This document shows, piece by piece, positions 35,989 through 44,679 of a DNA stretch of 64,000 nucleotides. The notes beneath the pieces were generated by a model. The model ran no database searches. It was not told the origin of the DNA and saw only the letters and a program-made list of their open reading frames with translations. The stretch's first letter is position 1. The number at the start of each line of letters is the position of its first letter. Source of the DNA: Halocynthiibacter sp. SDUM655004 (GTDB lineage Bacteria > Pseudomonadota > Alphaproteobacteria > Rhodobacterales > Rhodobacteraceae); contig NZ_JAPDUG010000001.1 of NCBI RefSeq assembly GCF_026015885.1, forward strand, positions 62,001 through 126,000, written 5' to 3'. The position numbers were made by a program, and so were the translations under genes.

Positions 35989-36020
35989 GGGGCGCTTGAT
36001 CGGTTCAAGCGCCCCTTTTT
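35989..36020 (+). terminator. Strong intrinsic terminator between choX and choW
   Basis: GGGGCGCTTGA (35989-35999) and TCAAGCGCCCC (36005-36015) form a perfect 11-base-pair stem with a five-base loop, followed directly by TTTTT (36016-36020). It lies inside the choXWV operon, 28 bases before the choW start, so it is probably a partial terminator that sets the ratio of binding protein to membrane components. Confidence 0.85.
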
Positions 36021-36048
36021 CGATCAGCTCAACAGTATACAGGCATCC

Positions 36049-36882
36049 ATGGACTGGCTCACCGAAACGAAAATCCCCGTCGGCAAAACGGCGGCGCGCA
36101 TGTTTGACTGGCTTCAGGCGCGCGGCGAGCATGTTTTCGATTGGATATCATACGTCATGGAAGGCATGATTGATGCGTTCCTATGGCTTATGCAGACGCC
36201 ACCACCGCTTGTTGTAGTTTTTGTGTTCGCAGCGCTGGCTTATGTTTATCAGAGAAGCTGGAAGATCTCCCTCTTCGTCGCTATTGGGTTCCTGTTCATT
36301 CTCAATCAAGGGTATTGGGAAGAGACAACAGAGAGCCTAACGCTGGTACTTTCGGCCTGTGTTGTCTGTATGGGGGTTGGCGTGCCGATTGGAATCGCTG
36401 CCGCGCATCGTCCTCGGTTTTATCGGGCATTACGGCCTATTTTGGACCTGATGCAGACGCTGCCGACGTTCGTATACCTCATTCCTGCGATTGTGTTCTT
36501 CGGGATCGGTATGGTGCCGGGGCTGATTGCGACCGTAATCTTTGTATTGCCCGCGCCGATCAGATTGACGCACCTCGGGGTTACATCAACGCCCCAGCCG
36601 CTGCTTGAAGCGGCAGAGGCTTTTGGTGCAACGCCGAGACAGAAGCTTTGGAAAGTCGAACTTCCCTATGCATTGCCGCAGATCATGACCGGCTTGAACC
36701 AAACGATTATGTTGTCGCTCTCGATGGTGGTGATTGCCGCGCTCGTTGGGGCAGATGGGCTTGGCGTTCCGGTTGTGCGGGCGCTAAATCAGGTGAATAC
36801 GGCGCTTGGGTTTGAAAGCGGCTTCGTGATTGTTGTGGTGGCGATCATGCTGGATCGAGTGTTGAGGATTGATAGCAAATGA
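36049..36882 (+). CDS. choW: Choline ABC transporter permease
   Basis: A 277-residue ProW-type membrane protein. After an amphipathic N-terminus it has about six helices; the coupling segment EAAEAFGATPRQKLWKVELPYALPQIMTG (near residues 185-213) is the EAA loop of binding-protein-dependent permeases, and MQTLPTFVYLIPAIVFFGIG is typical of betaine/choline permeases. The stop overlaps the choV start by four bases. It forms the membrane channel with ChoV as ATPase. Confidence 0.93.
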   Translation: MDWLTETKIPVGKTAARMFDWLQARGEHVFDWISYVMEGMIDAFLWLMQTPPPLVVVFVFAALAYVYQRSWKISLFVAIGFLFILNQGYWEETTESLTLVLSACVVCMGVGVPIGIAAAHRPRFYRALRPILDLMQTLPTFVYLIPAIVFFGIGMVPGLIATVIFVLPAPIRLTHLGVTSTPQPLLEAAEAFGATPRQKLWKVELPYALPQIMTGLNQTIMLSLSMVVIAALVGADGLGVPVVRALNQVNTALGFESGFVIVVVAIMLDRVLRIDSK

Positions 36883-37943
36883 GCGCGGAACCACTTCCCT
36901 CTGTTGTATTTGATAACGTGAGTATTGTTTTCGGGAACAAGCCACAAAAAGCGCTTCCGCTGATGGATCAGGGTATGTCGCGCGCCGAAGTACAGTCTGA
37001 AACCGATCAAATCCTCGGCGTCCATGATTGTAGCCTTTCCGTTGCCGAGGGCGAAATTCTCGTGCTGATGGGGCTCTCTGGTTCTGGGAAATCGACCCTA
37101 TTGCGGGCGGTTAACGGCCTAAACCCCGTTGTGCGCGGCGCTGTGCACGTCAATGACGGCGAGGGCATGGTAGATGTTACCAACGCCTCGGCTGATACTT
37201 TGCGGGAAATGCGCCAGAGGCGTATCGCGATGGTTTTCCAACAGTTCGGCCTTTTGCCTTGGCGAACGGTTGAGCAGAACGTTGCGTTGGGGCCGGAACT
37301 GGCCGGAGAAGCCGCGTCTGATTACCTTCCTTTGGTGCAGGAAACCCTAGCACTTGTTGGTTTGGCCGACTGGGCAGACCGCAAGGTTTCAGAATTGTCC
37401 GGTGGCATGCAGCAACGTGTTGGTCTTGCCCGTGCATTCGTAACTCAAGCACCGATTTTGCTGATGGACGAGCCTTTCAGCGCGCTTGACCCGCTTATCC
37501 GCACAAGACTACAGGATGAATTGCTCGATCTGCAAAATAATCTGCGGCGCACCATTATCTTTGTGAGCCATGATCTGGACGAGGCGTTCAAACTGGGCGA
37601 TCGGATCGCAATTCTTGAAGGTGGGCGAATTGTTCAATGCGGCACACCCCAACAAATCATCCGAAATCCAGCAAACGAATACGTGCGCGACTTTGTAGCT
37701 AATATGAACCCACTTGGCGTGTTGTGTGCGGGCGATGTGATGACCGACGGAACAGACAGCGAAGCGCCGGAAATACAGTCTAACGCGCCGCTTTCCGAAG
37801 TAATGACCCTTTTGAATTCGGGCGTTATGCAGGTTTCCGTTAAAAACGGAGAAACCCAAGTCGGTTTGATCCGCGCGCGGGATATTGTTCGTACGCTTGG
37901 CGCCGTAGCCGAAGGCGAAATTTCAGACGAAATGCAGAGTTAG
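36879..37943 (+). CDS. choV: Choline ABC transporter ATP-binding protein
   Basis: A 354-residue ProV-type ATPase. Walker A GLSGSGKST (near residue 65), the Q-loop VFQQFGLLPW, signature LSGGMQQRVGLARA (near 173) and Walker B ILLMDEPFSALDP are intact. The last 70 residues form a partial CBS-like regulatory region (LSEVMTLLNSGVMQVSVKNG), as in osmoregulated ProV proteins. The start overlaps choW. It drives choline import for betaine synthesis by BetA and BetB. Confidence 0.93.
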   Translation: MSAEPLPSVVFDNVSIVFGNKPQKALPLMDQGMSRAEVQSETDQILGVHDCSLSVAEGEILVLMGLSGSGKSTLLRAVNGLNPVVRGAVHVNDGEGMVDVTNASADTLREMRQRRIAMVFQQFGLLPWRTVEQNVALGPELAGEAASDYLPLVQETLALVGLADWADRKVSELSGGMQQRVGLARAFVTQAPILLMDEPFSALDPLIRTRLQDELLDLQNNLRRTIIFVSHDLDEAFKLGDRIAILEGGRIVQCGTPQQIIRNPANEYVRDFVANMNPLGVLCAGDVMTDGTDSEAPEIQSNAPLSEVMTLLNSGVMQVSVKNGETQVGLIRARDIVRTLGAVAEGEISDEMQS

Positions 37944-37946
37944 AGA

Positions 37947-38867
37947 CTATTCGTCGAGCAAATTAGGCGCGCCGAAATGGCGCTCGCCGCGTTTCTCGGC
38001 AAGTGCGATCTGTTTTTGGCGCTCGCGGAAACGCTCTTTGCGCTCTTCCGTGGTCTTGTCGTGGCAGAGATGGCAGCTCACACCGTCTTCATACTCTGGG
38101 CGCTTCGTATCCTCGGGCAGAATTGGTTGGCGGCAGGCATGGCACAACAGATGTGGCCCTTCGACAAGCCCGTGGCCGATTGAAACGCGGCCGTCAAAGA
38201 CGAAACACTCGCCGTTCCAAGTGCTTTCTTCGGCAGGGACCTCTTCGAGATATTTCAGAATACCGCCCTTTAGGTGGAATACGTCTTCAACACCCTGGCC
38301 AAGCAAGTAGTTCGTCGATTTTTCGCACCGGATACCACCGGTGCAGAACATCGCGACGCGCTTGTTGTGAAAGCGGTCTTTGTTCTCTTCCCACCACGCA
38401 GGGAACTCGCCGAAAGTCTTGGTTTCAGGGTCTATTGCGCCTTCAAAAGTCCCGATTGCCACTTCGTAGTCGTTGCGCGTATCAATCACTACAACGTCTT
38501 CCTGCTGGATCAGGTCGTTCCAATCTTCGGGGGCGACGTAATGTCCAACCTTGGCGCGTGGGTCTACATCGGGTTGGCCCATTGTGACGATCTCTTTCTT
38601 GAGACGCACTTTCATCCGCCCGAACGGCATTTCGCTTGCGGCGCTTTCCTTGTGCTCGAGATCCGAACAACCGGGCAGGGCGCGCAGATGCGCGAGCAAA
38701 CGATCAATACCTTTGCGCGGACCGGCAACAGTTCCGTTGATGCCTTCGGCGGCAATCAAAAGCGAACCATTAATGCCTTCTTCTTTGCATAGAGCCTTAA
38801 TAGGGGCACGCAAAGCGTCCGGATCATCGAAACGGGTGAAGTGATATAGTGCGGCTACAACTGTCAT
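37947..38867 (-). CDS. trhO: tRNA uridine(34) hydroxylase (rhodanese-related, YceA type)
   Basis: A 306-residue protein consistent with TrhO, which makes 5-hydroxyuridine at the wobble position of tRNA using oxygen. It has an N-terminal acylphosphatase-like domain ([21 protein letters not shown] near residue 30) and a rhodanese domain ([20 protein letters not shown]) with the conserved cysteine in [12 protein letters not shown]. The C-terminus has two CxxC pairs (CHACRQ, CHLCHDK), probably binding zinc. The ATG at 38867 follows GAGG; a TTG at 38876 is a weaker alternative. It ends three bases from choV, convergently. Confidence 0.92.
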   Translation of the reverse strand: MTVVAALYHFTRFDDPDALRAPIKALCKEEGINGSLLIAAEGINGTVAGPRKGIDRLLAHLRALPGCSDLEHKESAASEMPFGRMKVRLKKEIVTMGQPDVDPRAKVGHYVAPEDWNDLIQQEDVVVIDTRNDYEVAIGTFEGAIDPETKTFGEFPAWWEENKDRFHNKRVAMFCTGGIRCEKSTNYLLGQGVEDVFHLKGGILKYLEEVPAEESTWNGECFVFDGRVSIGHGLVEGPHLLCHACRQPILPEDTKRPEYEDGVSCHLCHDKTTEERKERFRERQKQIALAEKRGERHFGAPNLLDE

Positions 38868-38962
38868 GGGCCTCAAATAGTGTGAACCTGAGCGCCCTGC
38901 AAGAGCAACAGTTGACGCAGGCCAGAAGGCAATCTACCCCTTATGCAACGAAAGGTTGTCTC

Positions 38963-39574
38963 ATGCGTCCAGCAAACGAAGCGCTTCTGGTTATCGATGT
39001 TCAAAATGATTTTTGCCCTGGTGGTGCGCTTGCAGTCTCTGAAGGGCATCAGGTCGTGCCCTACATCAATGAAATGATGCTGGATTTTCGGCACATCGTG
39101 CTCACACAGGACTGGCACCCCAAGAGGCATTCGTCTTTTGCCTCGAGCCACTCCGGCAAGGGCGAATTCGAGCTTACGCAAATGCCCTATGGGCCACAGG
39201 TTCTCTGGCCGGATCATTGCATCCAAGGAAGCGAAGGTGCGGCGTTTCACGAAAAGCTCGATACAGACCGCGCAAATGTCATCATTCGTAAGGGCAGCAA
39301 TCCTGAAATAGACAGTTACTCCGGCTTCTTTGAGAATGATCATAAAACCCCAACTGGTTTAGACGGATACCTCAAAACCCGCGGAATAGACACTGTTACC
39401 ATTGTTGGTTTGGCTACGGATTATTGCGTGCGCTTCACTGCGACGGATGCGAGAACGCTTGGCCTGAGCGTTGCTGTGGATTTGGCAGGTTGTCGCGGGA
39501 TTGGGCTGGGTGACTCGCTTGGAGAAGCATATGACGAGATGCGCAAATCCGGCGTGACTTTGATCGAAGGCTAA
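38963..39574 (+). CDS. pncA: Nicotinamidase
   Basis: A 203-residue isochorismatase-fold hydrolase that converts nicotinamide to nicotinate in NAD salvage. The catalytic triad is visible: D in LLVIDVQNDFCPGG, K in VIIRKGSNPEIDSYSGFF, and C in GLATDYCVRFTATDA. The metal site is present in LTQDWHPKRHSSF. The ATG at 38963 has AAGG seven bases before it; the frame is open upstream but without a better start. A hybrid kinase gene and then pncB follow on the same strand. Confidence 0.95.
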   Translation: MRPANEALLVIDVQNDFCPGGALAVSEGHQVVPYINEMMLDFRHIVLTQDWHPKRHSSFASSHSGKGEFELTQMPYGPQVLWPDHCIQGSEGAAFHEKLDTDRANVIIRKGSNPEIDSYSGFFENDHKTPTGLDGYLKTRGIDTVTIVGLATDYCVRFTATDARTLGLSVAVDLAGCRGIGLGDSLGEAYDEMRKSGVTLIEG

Positions 39575-39637
39575 CAGCAGGAAATTGTTAAACAGTCTGC
39601 CCTAGAGTGGCTTCCATTCAATTGGAATCCACTGTTT

Positions 39638-41875
39638 ATGTACTCAAATGTTCGACGAACGCGCCTGCAAAGCGAACTTGATAGTTTTGAAACGCGCAAC
39701 TCTACCGAGGGCCTGCTGCTGCGATATGCTAGGGGGCGTGTTCGGCAAATTGGCAATCGACAGATACTTGCGCTTGTTGGCGGAGTTGCGATCGCTAGCC
39801 TTTATGACTTTGAGCTTGGCGTTGCGCTCGCTCTCCTATCTCTGTTCGGAGACTTGATAGAGTGCACGTACCTTTTTCGAATTTCAAAAACCGGAATCAA
39901 GCCAAATGGCCTCAAACGTGCGCAAGTAATTTCAACCACCTTAGCTGGCATTCAAGGTCTATGCGTTTCGTTGATTGTCTGGACACTCTGGAACCTCGGC
40001 GAAGCTGGAGAATTACATTTCTTTGCAATGGCGATTTTACTGGGCGCGGGGATTAACTCTGGGTTGGTTACGCCGTTTCACCGATATGCAGGGCTCGTCC
40101 GGGTTGTCACATTTCTGGCTCTCGGAATTTGGCTAACTTTCTCCGAGCTCCCAAGTCCGCAAGGAACCTACAAAGAGGTTTATGACGCATTGGCCTTTGC
40201 CCTCTTGCTCTACCTTGCCTACGTTTTCGTTCAATTTTCAAACGTCAGCTTTGCGCGTCGGCAATCATATGAGCGGAAACTTTTGGAGCAGAAGAACGCA
40301 GTGGAGCGCATGCACGCTGAGCTTCGCGAAGAAAGTCAGCGCGCTAGAAATCTTGCCCTTGTTGCAAAGCATGCCAATGACAGTGTCATTATCTCTGACG
40401 CTGATCGAAGGATTGAGTGGGTTAACCCAGCATTTAGCGAGGTGACCGGATACGGAAGCAGCGAAGCGATTGGTAAGACTCTTGGGCAGCTTTTGAATGG
40501 CAGCAATACATCAATGGAAGCCGTTGATGAGATCAAAAATGCAATCGAGCAAAAACGATCAATTCGCACAGAGATCATTAACTATACAAAATCCGGTCGT
40601 GAAATCTGGATTGAGACCAATATTACACCTCTTACAACGCCTGATGGCGAGTTGGATAAAATCATTTCAGTCGAGCGCGATATTACCGAAACCAAAAAAC
40701 GGGAGCGGGAACTGGCTCTTGCTCGAATCGAGGCCGAGGACAATGCGAAAAGCAAAGCGAATTTCCTTGCCACAATGAGCCATGAAATTCGTACACCGCT
40801 GAATGGGATCATCGGCATGGCAGAACTTCTGTCGCGCGCGCCGATTTCAAACGAACAACAAGATTACGCCTCGACAATCCTATCATCTGGCGAGGCTTTG
40901 CTTCAGATCATCAACGATGTGCTCGACCTTTCCAAACACGAGGCAAAAGGCATCACGCTTGTCGCGGAGCCATTCTCAGTACCTGATTGTGTTCAGAGCG
41001 CCGTAAAGCTTCTAGAGCCGTTGGCCCAAAGCAAGGGGCTTGAATATGAATTGAATTTGCCAACTTCGCCTTTGCCCCATCTAATTGGGGATGCGGGACG
41101 CCTTCGCCAGATCGTGCTGAATCTGGTTGGAAATGCGATCAAGTTCACAAGCGAGGGCCATGTCAAAATCGCTCTTTCTACGAAGGCTCTGGCGGACCGA
41201 CAGAGAGTCGTGCTTGAAGTGTGCGACACGGGGATCGGAATTGCGCCAGAAGCGCGGCAGAGAATTTTCGAAACATTTACACAGGCTGAAGGTGATACGC
41301 CGCATAAGTACGGCGGTACTGGCCTCGGCTTGACCATCTCACAAAACTTAGCGCGCCAAATGGGCGGCGAAATTTCAGTAGAGTCAAAAGTCGGCAAAGG
41401 ATCAGTGTTCAAGCTCGCCCTTGAGCTAGACATTGCTGAAACGCAAACTCAATCAAAGGCGCTTAGTGCTTCGAAGAAAATCAAAATAACTTGCCTTAGT
41501 AACAAGAAAATTCTCGTAGCGGATGATAATAAAACCAATCGCTTGCTACTAAATAAGATGCTTGGGCCCCATGCAGCGCACATCGAGTTTGCGGTTGACG
41601 GTGAAGAGGCTGTGAACCTTTTTAAGAAACACGAGCCGGACCTTATTTTGATGGATATATCGATGCCCAAGAAAAACGGGTTAGAAGCCACAAAGTGTAT
41701 TCGGGAACTCGAAAAGCATCGGAGTGCGACAACGGTTGTTATCGCGCTAACTGCGAACGCATTTGAGACCGATCGCGAAGAGTGTTTGCGCGCTGGCATG
41801 AATGGTTTCATGACCAAGCCCTTCAAGCTTGCCGATCTCGCAGAAAATGTTGCAGAGCATATGCGTGAAAACTAA
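39638..41875 (+). CDS. Hybrid sensor histidine kinase (membrane, PAS, HisKA, HATPase, REC)
   Basis: A 745-residue membrane kinase. The N-terminal region (residues about 42-200) has five to six hydrophobic helices without a large periplasmic domain. A coiled-coil stretch (about 208-250), a PAS domain (about 248-370; SDADRRIEWVNPAFSEVTGY), HisKA with [11 protein letters not shown] (phospho-histidine near residue 385), HATPase (NAIKFTSEG, GTGLGLTISQNL) and a C-terminal receiver domain (LILMDISMPKKNG) follow. No partner regulator or phosphotransferase is adjacent. It lies between pncA and pncB, separated by 63 bases on each side, which suggests, without proof, a connection with NAD metabolism. 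Confidence 0.92.
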   Translation: MYSNVRRTRLQSELDSFETRNSTEGLLLRYARGRVRQIGNRQILALVGGVAIASLYDFELGVALALLSLFGDLIECTYLFRISKTGIKPNGLKRAQVISTTLAGIQGLCVSLIVWTLWNLGEAGELHFFAMAILLGAGINSGLVTPFHRYAGLVRVVTFLALGIWLTFSELPSPQGTYKEVYDALAFALLLYLAYVFVQFSNVSFARRQSYERKLLEQKNAVERMHAELREESQRARNLALVAKHANDSVIISDADRRIEWVNPAFSEVTGYGSSEAIGKTLGQLLNGSNTSMEAVDEIKNAIEQKRSIRTEIINYTKSGREIWIETNITPLTTPDGELDKIISVERDITETKKRERELALARIEAEDNAKSKANFLATMSHEIRTPLNGIIGMAELLSRAPISNEQQDYASTILSSGEALLQIINDVLDLSKHEAKGITLVAEPFSVPDCVQSAVKLLEPLAQSKGLEYELNLPTSPLPHLIGDAGRLRQIVLNLVGNAIKFTSEGHVKIALSTKALADRQRVVLEVCDTGIGIAPEARQRIFETFTQAEGDTPHKYGGTGLGLTISQNLARQMGGEISVESKVGKGSVFKLALELDIAETQTQSKALSASKKIKITCLSNKKILVADDNKTNRLLLNKMLGPHAAHIEFAVDGEEAVNLFKKHEPDLILMDISMPKKNGLEATKCIRELEKHRSATTVVIALTANAFETDREECLRAGMNGFMTKPFKLADLAENVAEHMREN

Positions 41876-41938
41876 TTGCGGTTTGCGTTGCTTCTGTGAT
41901 CGTCTATCAGGGATGGAAACCTAATTTTGGGGTGCCCC

Positions 41939-43231
41939 GTGGTCGATATTGCTTCGCGTGTATATAATCATAAGTGGAAGATCGATCCGATCGTACGGTC
42001 GTTGATTGATACAGATTTCTACAAACTCCTGATGTGTCAGTCTGTGTTCCGCAATCACCGCGACGCGAACGTTACATTTTCGCTCATCAATCGCAGCAAA
42101 AAGGTCCGGCTCGCGGATATCATTGACGAGGGCGAATTGCGGGAGCAACTCGACCATATGCGCTCGCTTTCGCTAAGCCGCGGCGAAAGCACATGGCTGC
42201 GTGGGAACATGTTTTATGGCAAGCGCCAAATGTTTCGCTCTGATTTCATGGAGTGGTTCGAGGGCCTAAGATTGCCGCCCTATCACCTAGAAAAGCGCGA
42301 CGGGCAATATGAGCTGACGTTCGAAGGAACGTGGCCGGAAGTTATGCTTTGGGAAGTTCCAGCGCTGGCCATCTTGGTCGAGCTTCGCAGCCGCGCTGTG
42401 ATGTCTGACATGGGACGGTTTGAACTTCAGGTCCTTTATGCGCGGGCGATGACAAAAGTCTGGGAGAAGGTTGAAGAGCTTCGGCCAGTAGAAAACTTGC
42501 GTATTGCTGATTTTGGCACGCGCCGCCGCCACAGTTTTCTTTGGCAGGATTGGTGCGTTCAGGCCATGCAAGAAGGCTTGGCGCAGAAGTTTGTTGGCAC
42601 GTCAAACTGTTTGATTGCCATGCGCCGCGAGGTCGAGGCGATAGGTACAAACGCACACGAACTTCCAATGGTTTATTCCGCACTCGCCGAAACTGATAAG
42701 GAATTGCGCGTTGCGCCGTACAAAGTTCTGGAAGATTGGCAGGAAGAGCACGAAGGGAATCTTCGAATAATTTTGCCAGATACCTACGGCACATCAAGTT
42801 TTCTTCGTCAGGCGCCGGATTGGCTGGCAAGCTGGACAGGCATCCGGATCGATAGTGGCGACCCTGAAACGGGTGCGGAGACAGCAATTCAGTGGTGGAA
42901 AGATCGCGGCGAAGATCCGCGCGAAAAGCTTGTTATCTTCTCTGATGGATTGGATGTCGCGAAAATCAAAGAGCTGAGCGCAAAGTTTGCGGGTCGTGTG
43001 CGGGTTTCTTTCGGGTGGGGCACATTGTTGACCAATGATTTTAGAGGCCTTGTCGCAGATGATGGCCTCGCGCCATTCTCGCTTGTTTGCAAAGCGGTGG
43101 AGGCCAATGGCAAACCGACAGTTAAGCTTTCGGATAACCCGAACAAGGCAATGGGCCCGTTAGACGAAATTGAAAGATACAAACGCGTGTTTGATATTGG
43201 TGCGCAGCAAAAATTCGACGTAATTGTGTAA
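41939..43231 (+). CDS. pncB: Nicotinate phosphoribosyltransferase
   Basis: A 430-residue enzyme joining nicotinate and PRPP to nicotinate mononucleotide. Key regions are [16 protein letters not shown] near the N-terminus, [15 protein letters not shown] with the autophosphorylated histidine, and [14 protein letters not shown] with the phosphoribosyl-binding residues. The GTG at 41939 with GGGG six bases before it is the best start; a TTG at 41927 is also open. With PncA it makes the complete two-step salvage route from nicotinamide. It is convergent with arfB, one base apart. Confidence 0.93.
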   Translation: MVDIASRVYNHKWKIDPIVRSLIDTDFYKLLMCQSVFRNHRDANVTFSLINRSKKVRLADIIDEGELREQLDHMRSLSLSRGESTWLRGNMFYGKRQMFRSDFMEWFEGLRLPPYHLEKRDGQYELTFEGTWPEVMLWEVPALAILVELRSRAVMSDMGRFELQVLYARAMTKVWEKVEELRPVENLRIADFGTRRRHSFLWQDWCVQAMQEGLAQKFVGTSNCLIAMRREVEAIGTNAHELPMVYSALAETDKELRVAPYKVLEDWQEEHEGNLRIILPDTYGTSSFLRQAPDWLASWTGIRIDSGDPETGAETAIQWWKDRGEDPREKLVIFSDGLDVAKIKELSAKFAGRVRVSFGWGTLLTNDFRGLVADDGLAPFSLVCKAVEANGKPTVKLSDNPNKAMGPLDEIERYKRVFDIGAQQKFDVIV

Positions 43232-43232
43232 A

Positions 43233-43652
43233 CTAGTCGTCTCCAGAGACACGACCGCGGAGTGATTTTATCTGGCCACGTCGGACTTTGCTTTCGACGC
43301 GGCGCCTTTTGCTTGCCAATGTTGGGCGGGTTTTGATCCTGCGTTTTGGCCGCTCAAGCGACTTTTGAACCAACGTACAAAGACGTTCGCGGGCTATTTC
43401 CCGATTACGTGCTTGCGAGCGTGTGTCCTCAACCCGAATAAGAACCGCGCCTTCTTGGGTCCATTTCTGACCAGCAAGCTTTTTCAGGCGCGCCTTGGCA
43501 TAAGGAGGCAGGTTTGGGCTTCGCGCGGCTTCGAAACGCAATTCGACTGCGGTCGAGACTTTGTTTACATTCTGTCCGCCTGGCCCGGAACTTCGGGTGA
43601 AATTTTCTGAGAACTCCCAGTCTTCCAAGGTTATGTCGTCGTTGATCCGCAT
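43233..43652 (-). CDS. arfB: Alternative ribosome-rescue factor B (peptidyl-tRNA hydrolase)
   Basis: A 139-residue ArfB/YaeJ protein. The catalytic GGQ occurs in SSGPGGQNVNKVSTAVELRF (residues about 21-40), and the C-terminus is long and basic (RPKRRIKTRPTLASKRRRVESKVRRG), as needed to enter the empty mRNA channel of stalled ribosomes. It releases peptides from non-stop ribosomes. Length and domain order match the family. The candidate small gene or RNA at 43.7-43.9 kb lies immediately upstream on the same strand. Confidence 0.92.
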   Translation of the reverse strand: MRINDDITLEDWEFSENFTRSSGPGGQNVNKVSTAVELRFEAARSPNLPPYAKARLKKLAGQKWTQEGAVLIRVEDTRSQARNREIARERLCTLVQKSLERPKRRIKTRPTLASKRRRVESKVRRGQIKSLRGRVSGDD

Positions 43653-43698
43653 GCCTTACCAATATGGGAATTCAAAGAAAATTGCATCTGAAATTGAA

Positions 43699-43727
43699 AG
43701 AGCCTTAGCGGATGTCGCTAAGGCTCT
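43699..43727 (-). terminator. Strong hairpin upstream of arfB, likely terminator of the small gene/RNA
   Basis: AGAGCCTTAGCG (43699-43710) and CGCTAAGGCTCT (43716-43727) are perfect 12-base inverted repeats with a five-base loop. On the minus strand the stem is followed by TTCAATTTC, only moderately T-rich. It lies between the candidate small gene (43784-43855) and arfB and would end or protect that transcript. Confidence 0.6.
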
Positions 43728-43783
43728 CCTCGAGAATCGGAGGTGGCTAGTGGGACAGAGCTGCCCCTAAGCCGGTGCATAAT

Positions 43784-43855
43784 TTAGGAGGGTTGCCCCC
43801 TAAACAATTCCCAGCTCGTGACCTTCGCCATCTGCTCCATTTTCCCAATAATCAT
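43784..43855 (-). CDS. Candidate 23-residue small protein (or leader of a small RNA)
   Basis: An ATG at 43855 preceded at five bases by the perfect Shine-Dalgarno AAAGGAGGT starts a 23-codon frame ending in TAA at 43784 (begins MIIGKMEQMAKVTSW). A second frame through the same bases also gives an open peptide (contains YDYWENGADGEGHELGIV), but its only upstream start is a TTG with no ribosome site. The site is inside a hairpin (43857-43897), and another hairpin covers the stop codon (43783-43804). I do not recognise the peptide. It could be a small protein, a leader peptide or part of a regulatory RNA. Confidence 0.4.
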   Translation of the reverse strand: MIIGKMEQMAKVTSWELFRGQPS

Positions 43856-43856
43856 A

Positions 43857-43897
43857 GGCACCTCCTTTCAAGTTGTTTCTATAACTAGGAGGTTGCC
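43857..43897 (-). promoter_or_regulatory. Hairpin sequestering the Shine-Dalgarno of the small gene
   Basis: On the minus strand ACCTCCT (43893-43887) pairs with AGGAGGT (43866-43860), and GGC (43897-43895) with GCC (43859-43857), leaving A43894 bulged and a 20-base loop. The paired AGGAGG is the ribosome binding site for the ATG at 43855. Two more CCTCC motifs occur further along the same strand (43791-43786 and near 43740). Confidence 0.5.
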
Positions 43898-43923
43898 ACA
43901 GATTTTGTGTTTGTCAAAACTTT

Positions 43924-44550
43924 TTACGCAACATTTGGATGAAGTTTTGTGACAATAAGGCGAAATGGCACCAAAGCGATTAATGCTAGGGCAAGTTTGA
44001 CCAACCAATCAGCAAAAGCGAGAGACACCCAAAGCGGCACAACGCCACCGAAGCCGAGGAACGGAACGCCTTCCCAAGCCCAACTGATCGCGGCGTCAGC
44101 GTTTGCTCCGAAGATTGTTACCGAAGCAGAGAACGCAATTGTGAAAAACAGCACAGTGTCGAGCACAGAACCGAAAAGCGTCGAGGCCAAGGGAGCGCGC
44201 CACCATGCGCCAGAGCGCAACCGATCAAAGATTGCGACGTCGAGGAGCTGCGCCGAAAGGAAGGCAACCGCAGAAGCAACAGCAACGCGGAGTGCAACGA
44301 GCGGGCCGTATTCCCCGTGAATTTGCGAGCCAATCAAGGAGCAGGCCACGCCAACGCAGAAGCCAACAAACACGACGCGTCGCGCAGCGCTTGCGCCATA
44401 CACGCGGTTCATAATGTCGGTTACGAGAAAGGCGAGCGGGTAGGTTAGGGCGCCCCAAGTAAGCCAGTCGCCCAATAGAAATTGAACGAGAATGTTGCTG
44501 GCCACAACAATGGCCGCCATGGCGATAACGCCGGGGAGAAGTCTTGTCAT
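43924..44550 (-). CDS. Queuosine precursor transporter (YhhQ/VUT family)
   Basis: A 208-residue membrane protein with about six helices. Family residues are visible in LLGDWLTWGALTYPLAFLVTDIMNRVYGASAARRVVF (residues about 27-63), where the LTYPxxFLxTDxxNxxYG pattern is diagnostic of the VUT/ECF-related vitamin-uptake family, and in FLSAQLLDVAIFDRLR. YhhQ imports queuosine precursors (preQ0/preQ1). The 129 bases upstream contain only a small CCCGA/TCGGG hairpin, and no known preQ1 riboswitch pattern was recognised. Confidence 0.88.
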   Translation of the reverse strand: MTRLLPGVIAMAAIVVASNILVQFLLGDWLTWGALTYPLAFLVTDIMNRVYGASAARRVVFVGFCVGVACSLIGSQIHGEYGPLVALRVAVASAVAFLSAQLLDVAIFDRLRSGAWWRAPLASTLFGSVLDTVLFFTIAFSASVTIFGANADAAISWAWEGVPFLGFGGVVPLWVSLAFADWLVKLALALIALVPFRLIVTKLHPNVA

Positions 44551-44679
44551 GATGTAATCCGTTTTATCAAGGTAGCGGAGACTCGGCCCCGATTATTCGG
44601 GACGGATGGGGTCTAACGACCTCGCAGCACGTTGGCAAGCCCCTTCGAAGGCCACGATTGCCGATGCCGTGCTCGCAAT

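Noticed and set aside
44551-44679. Possible tRNA or preQ1 riboswitch before the queuosine-precursor transporter
   Set aside because: A small CCCGA/TCGGG stem is present, but no T-arm consensus, no cloverleaf and no known preQ1 aptamer pattern could be built.
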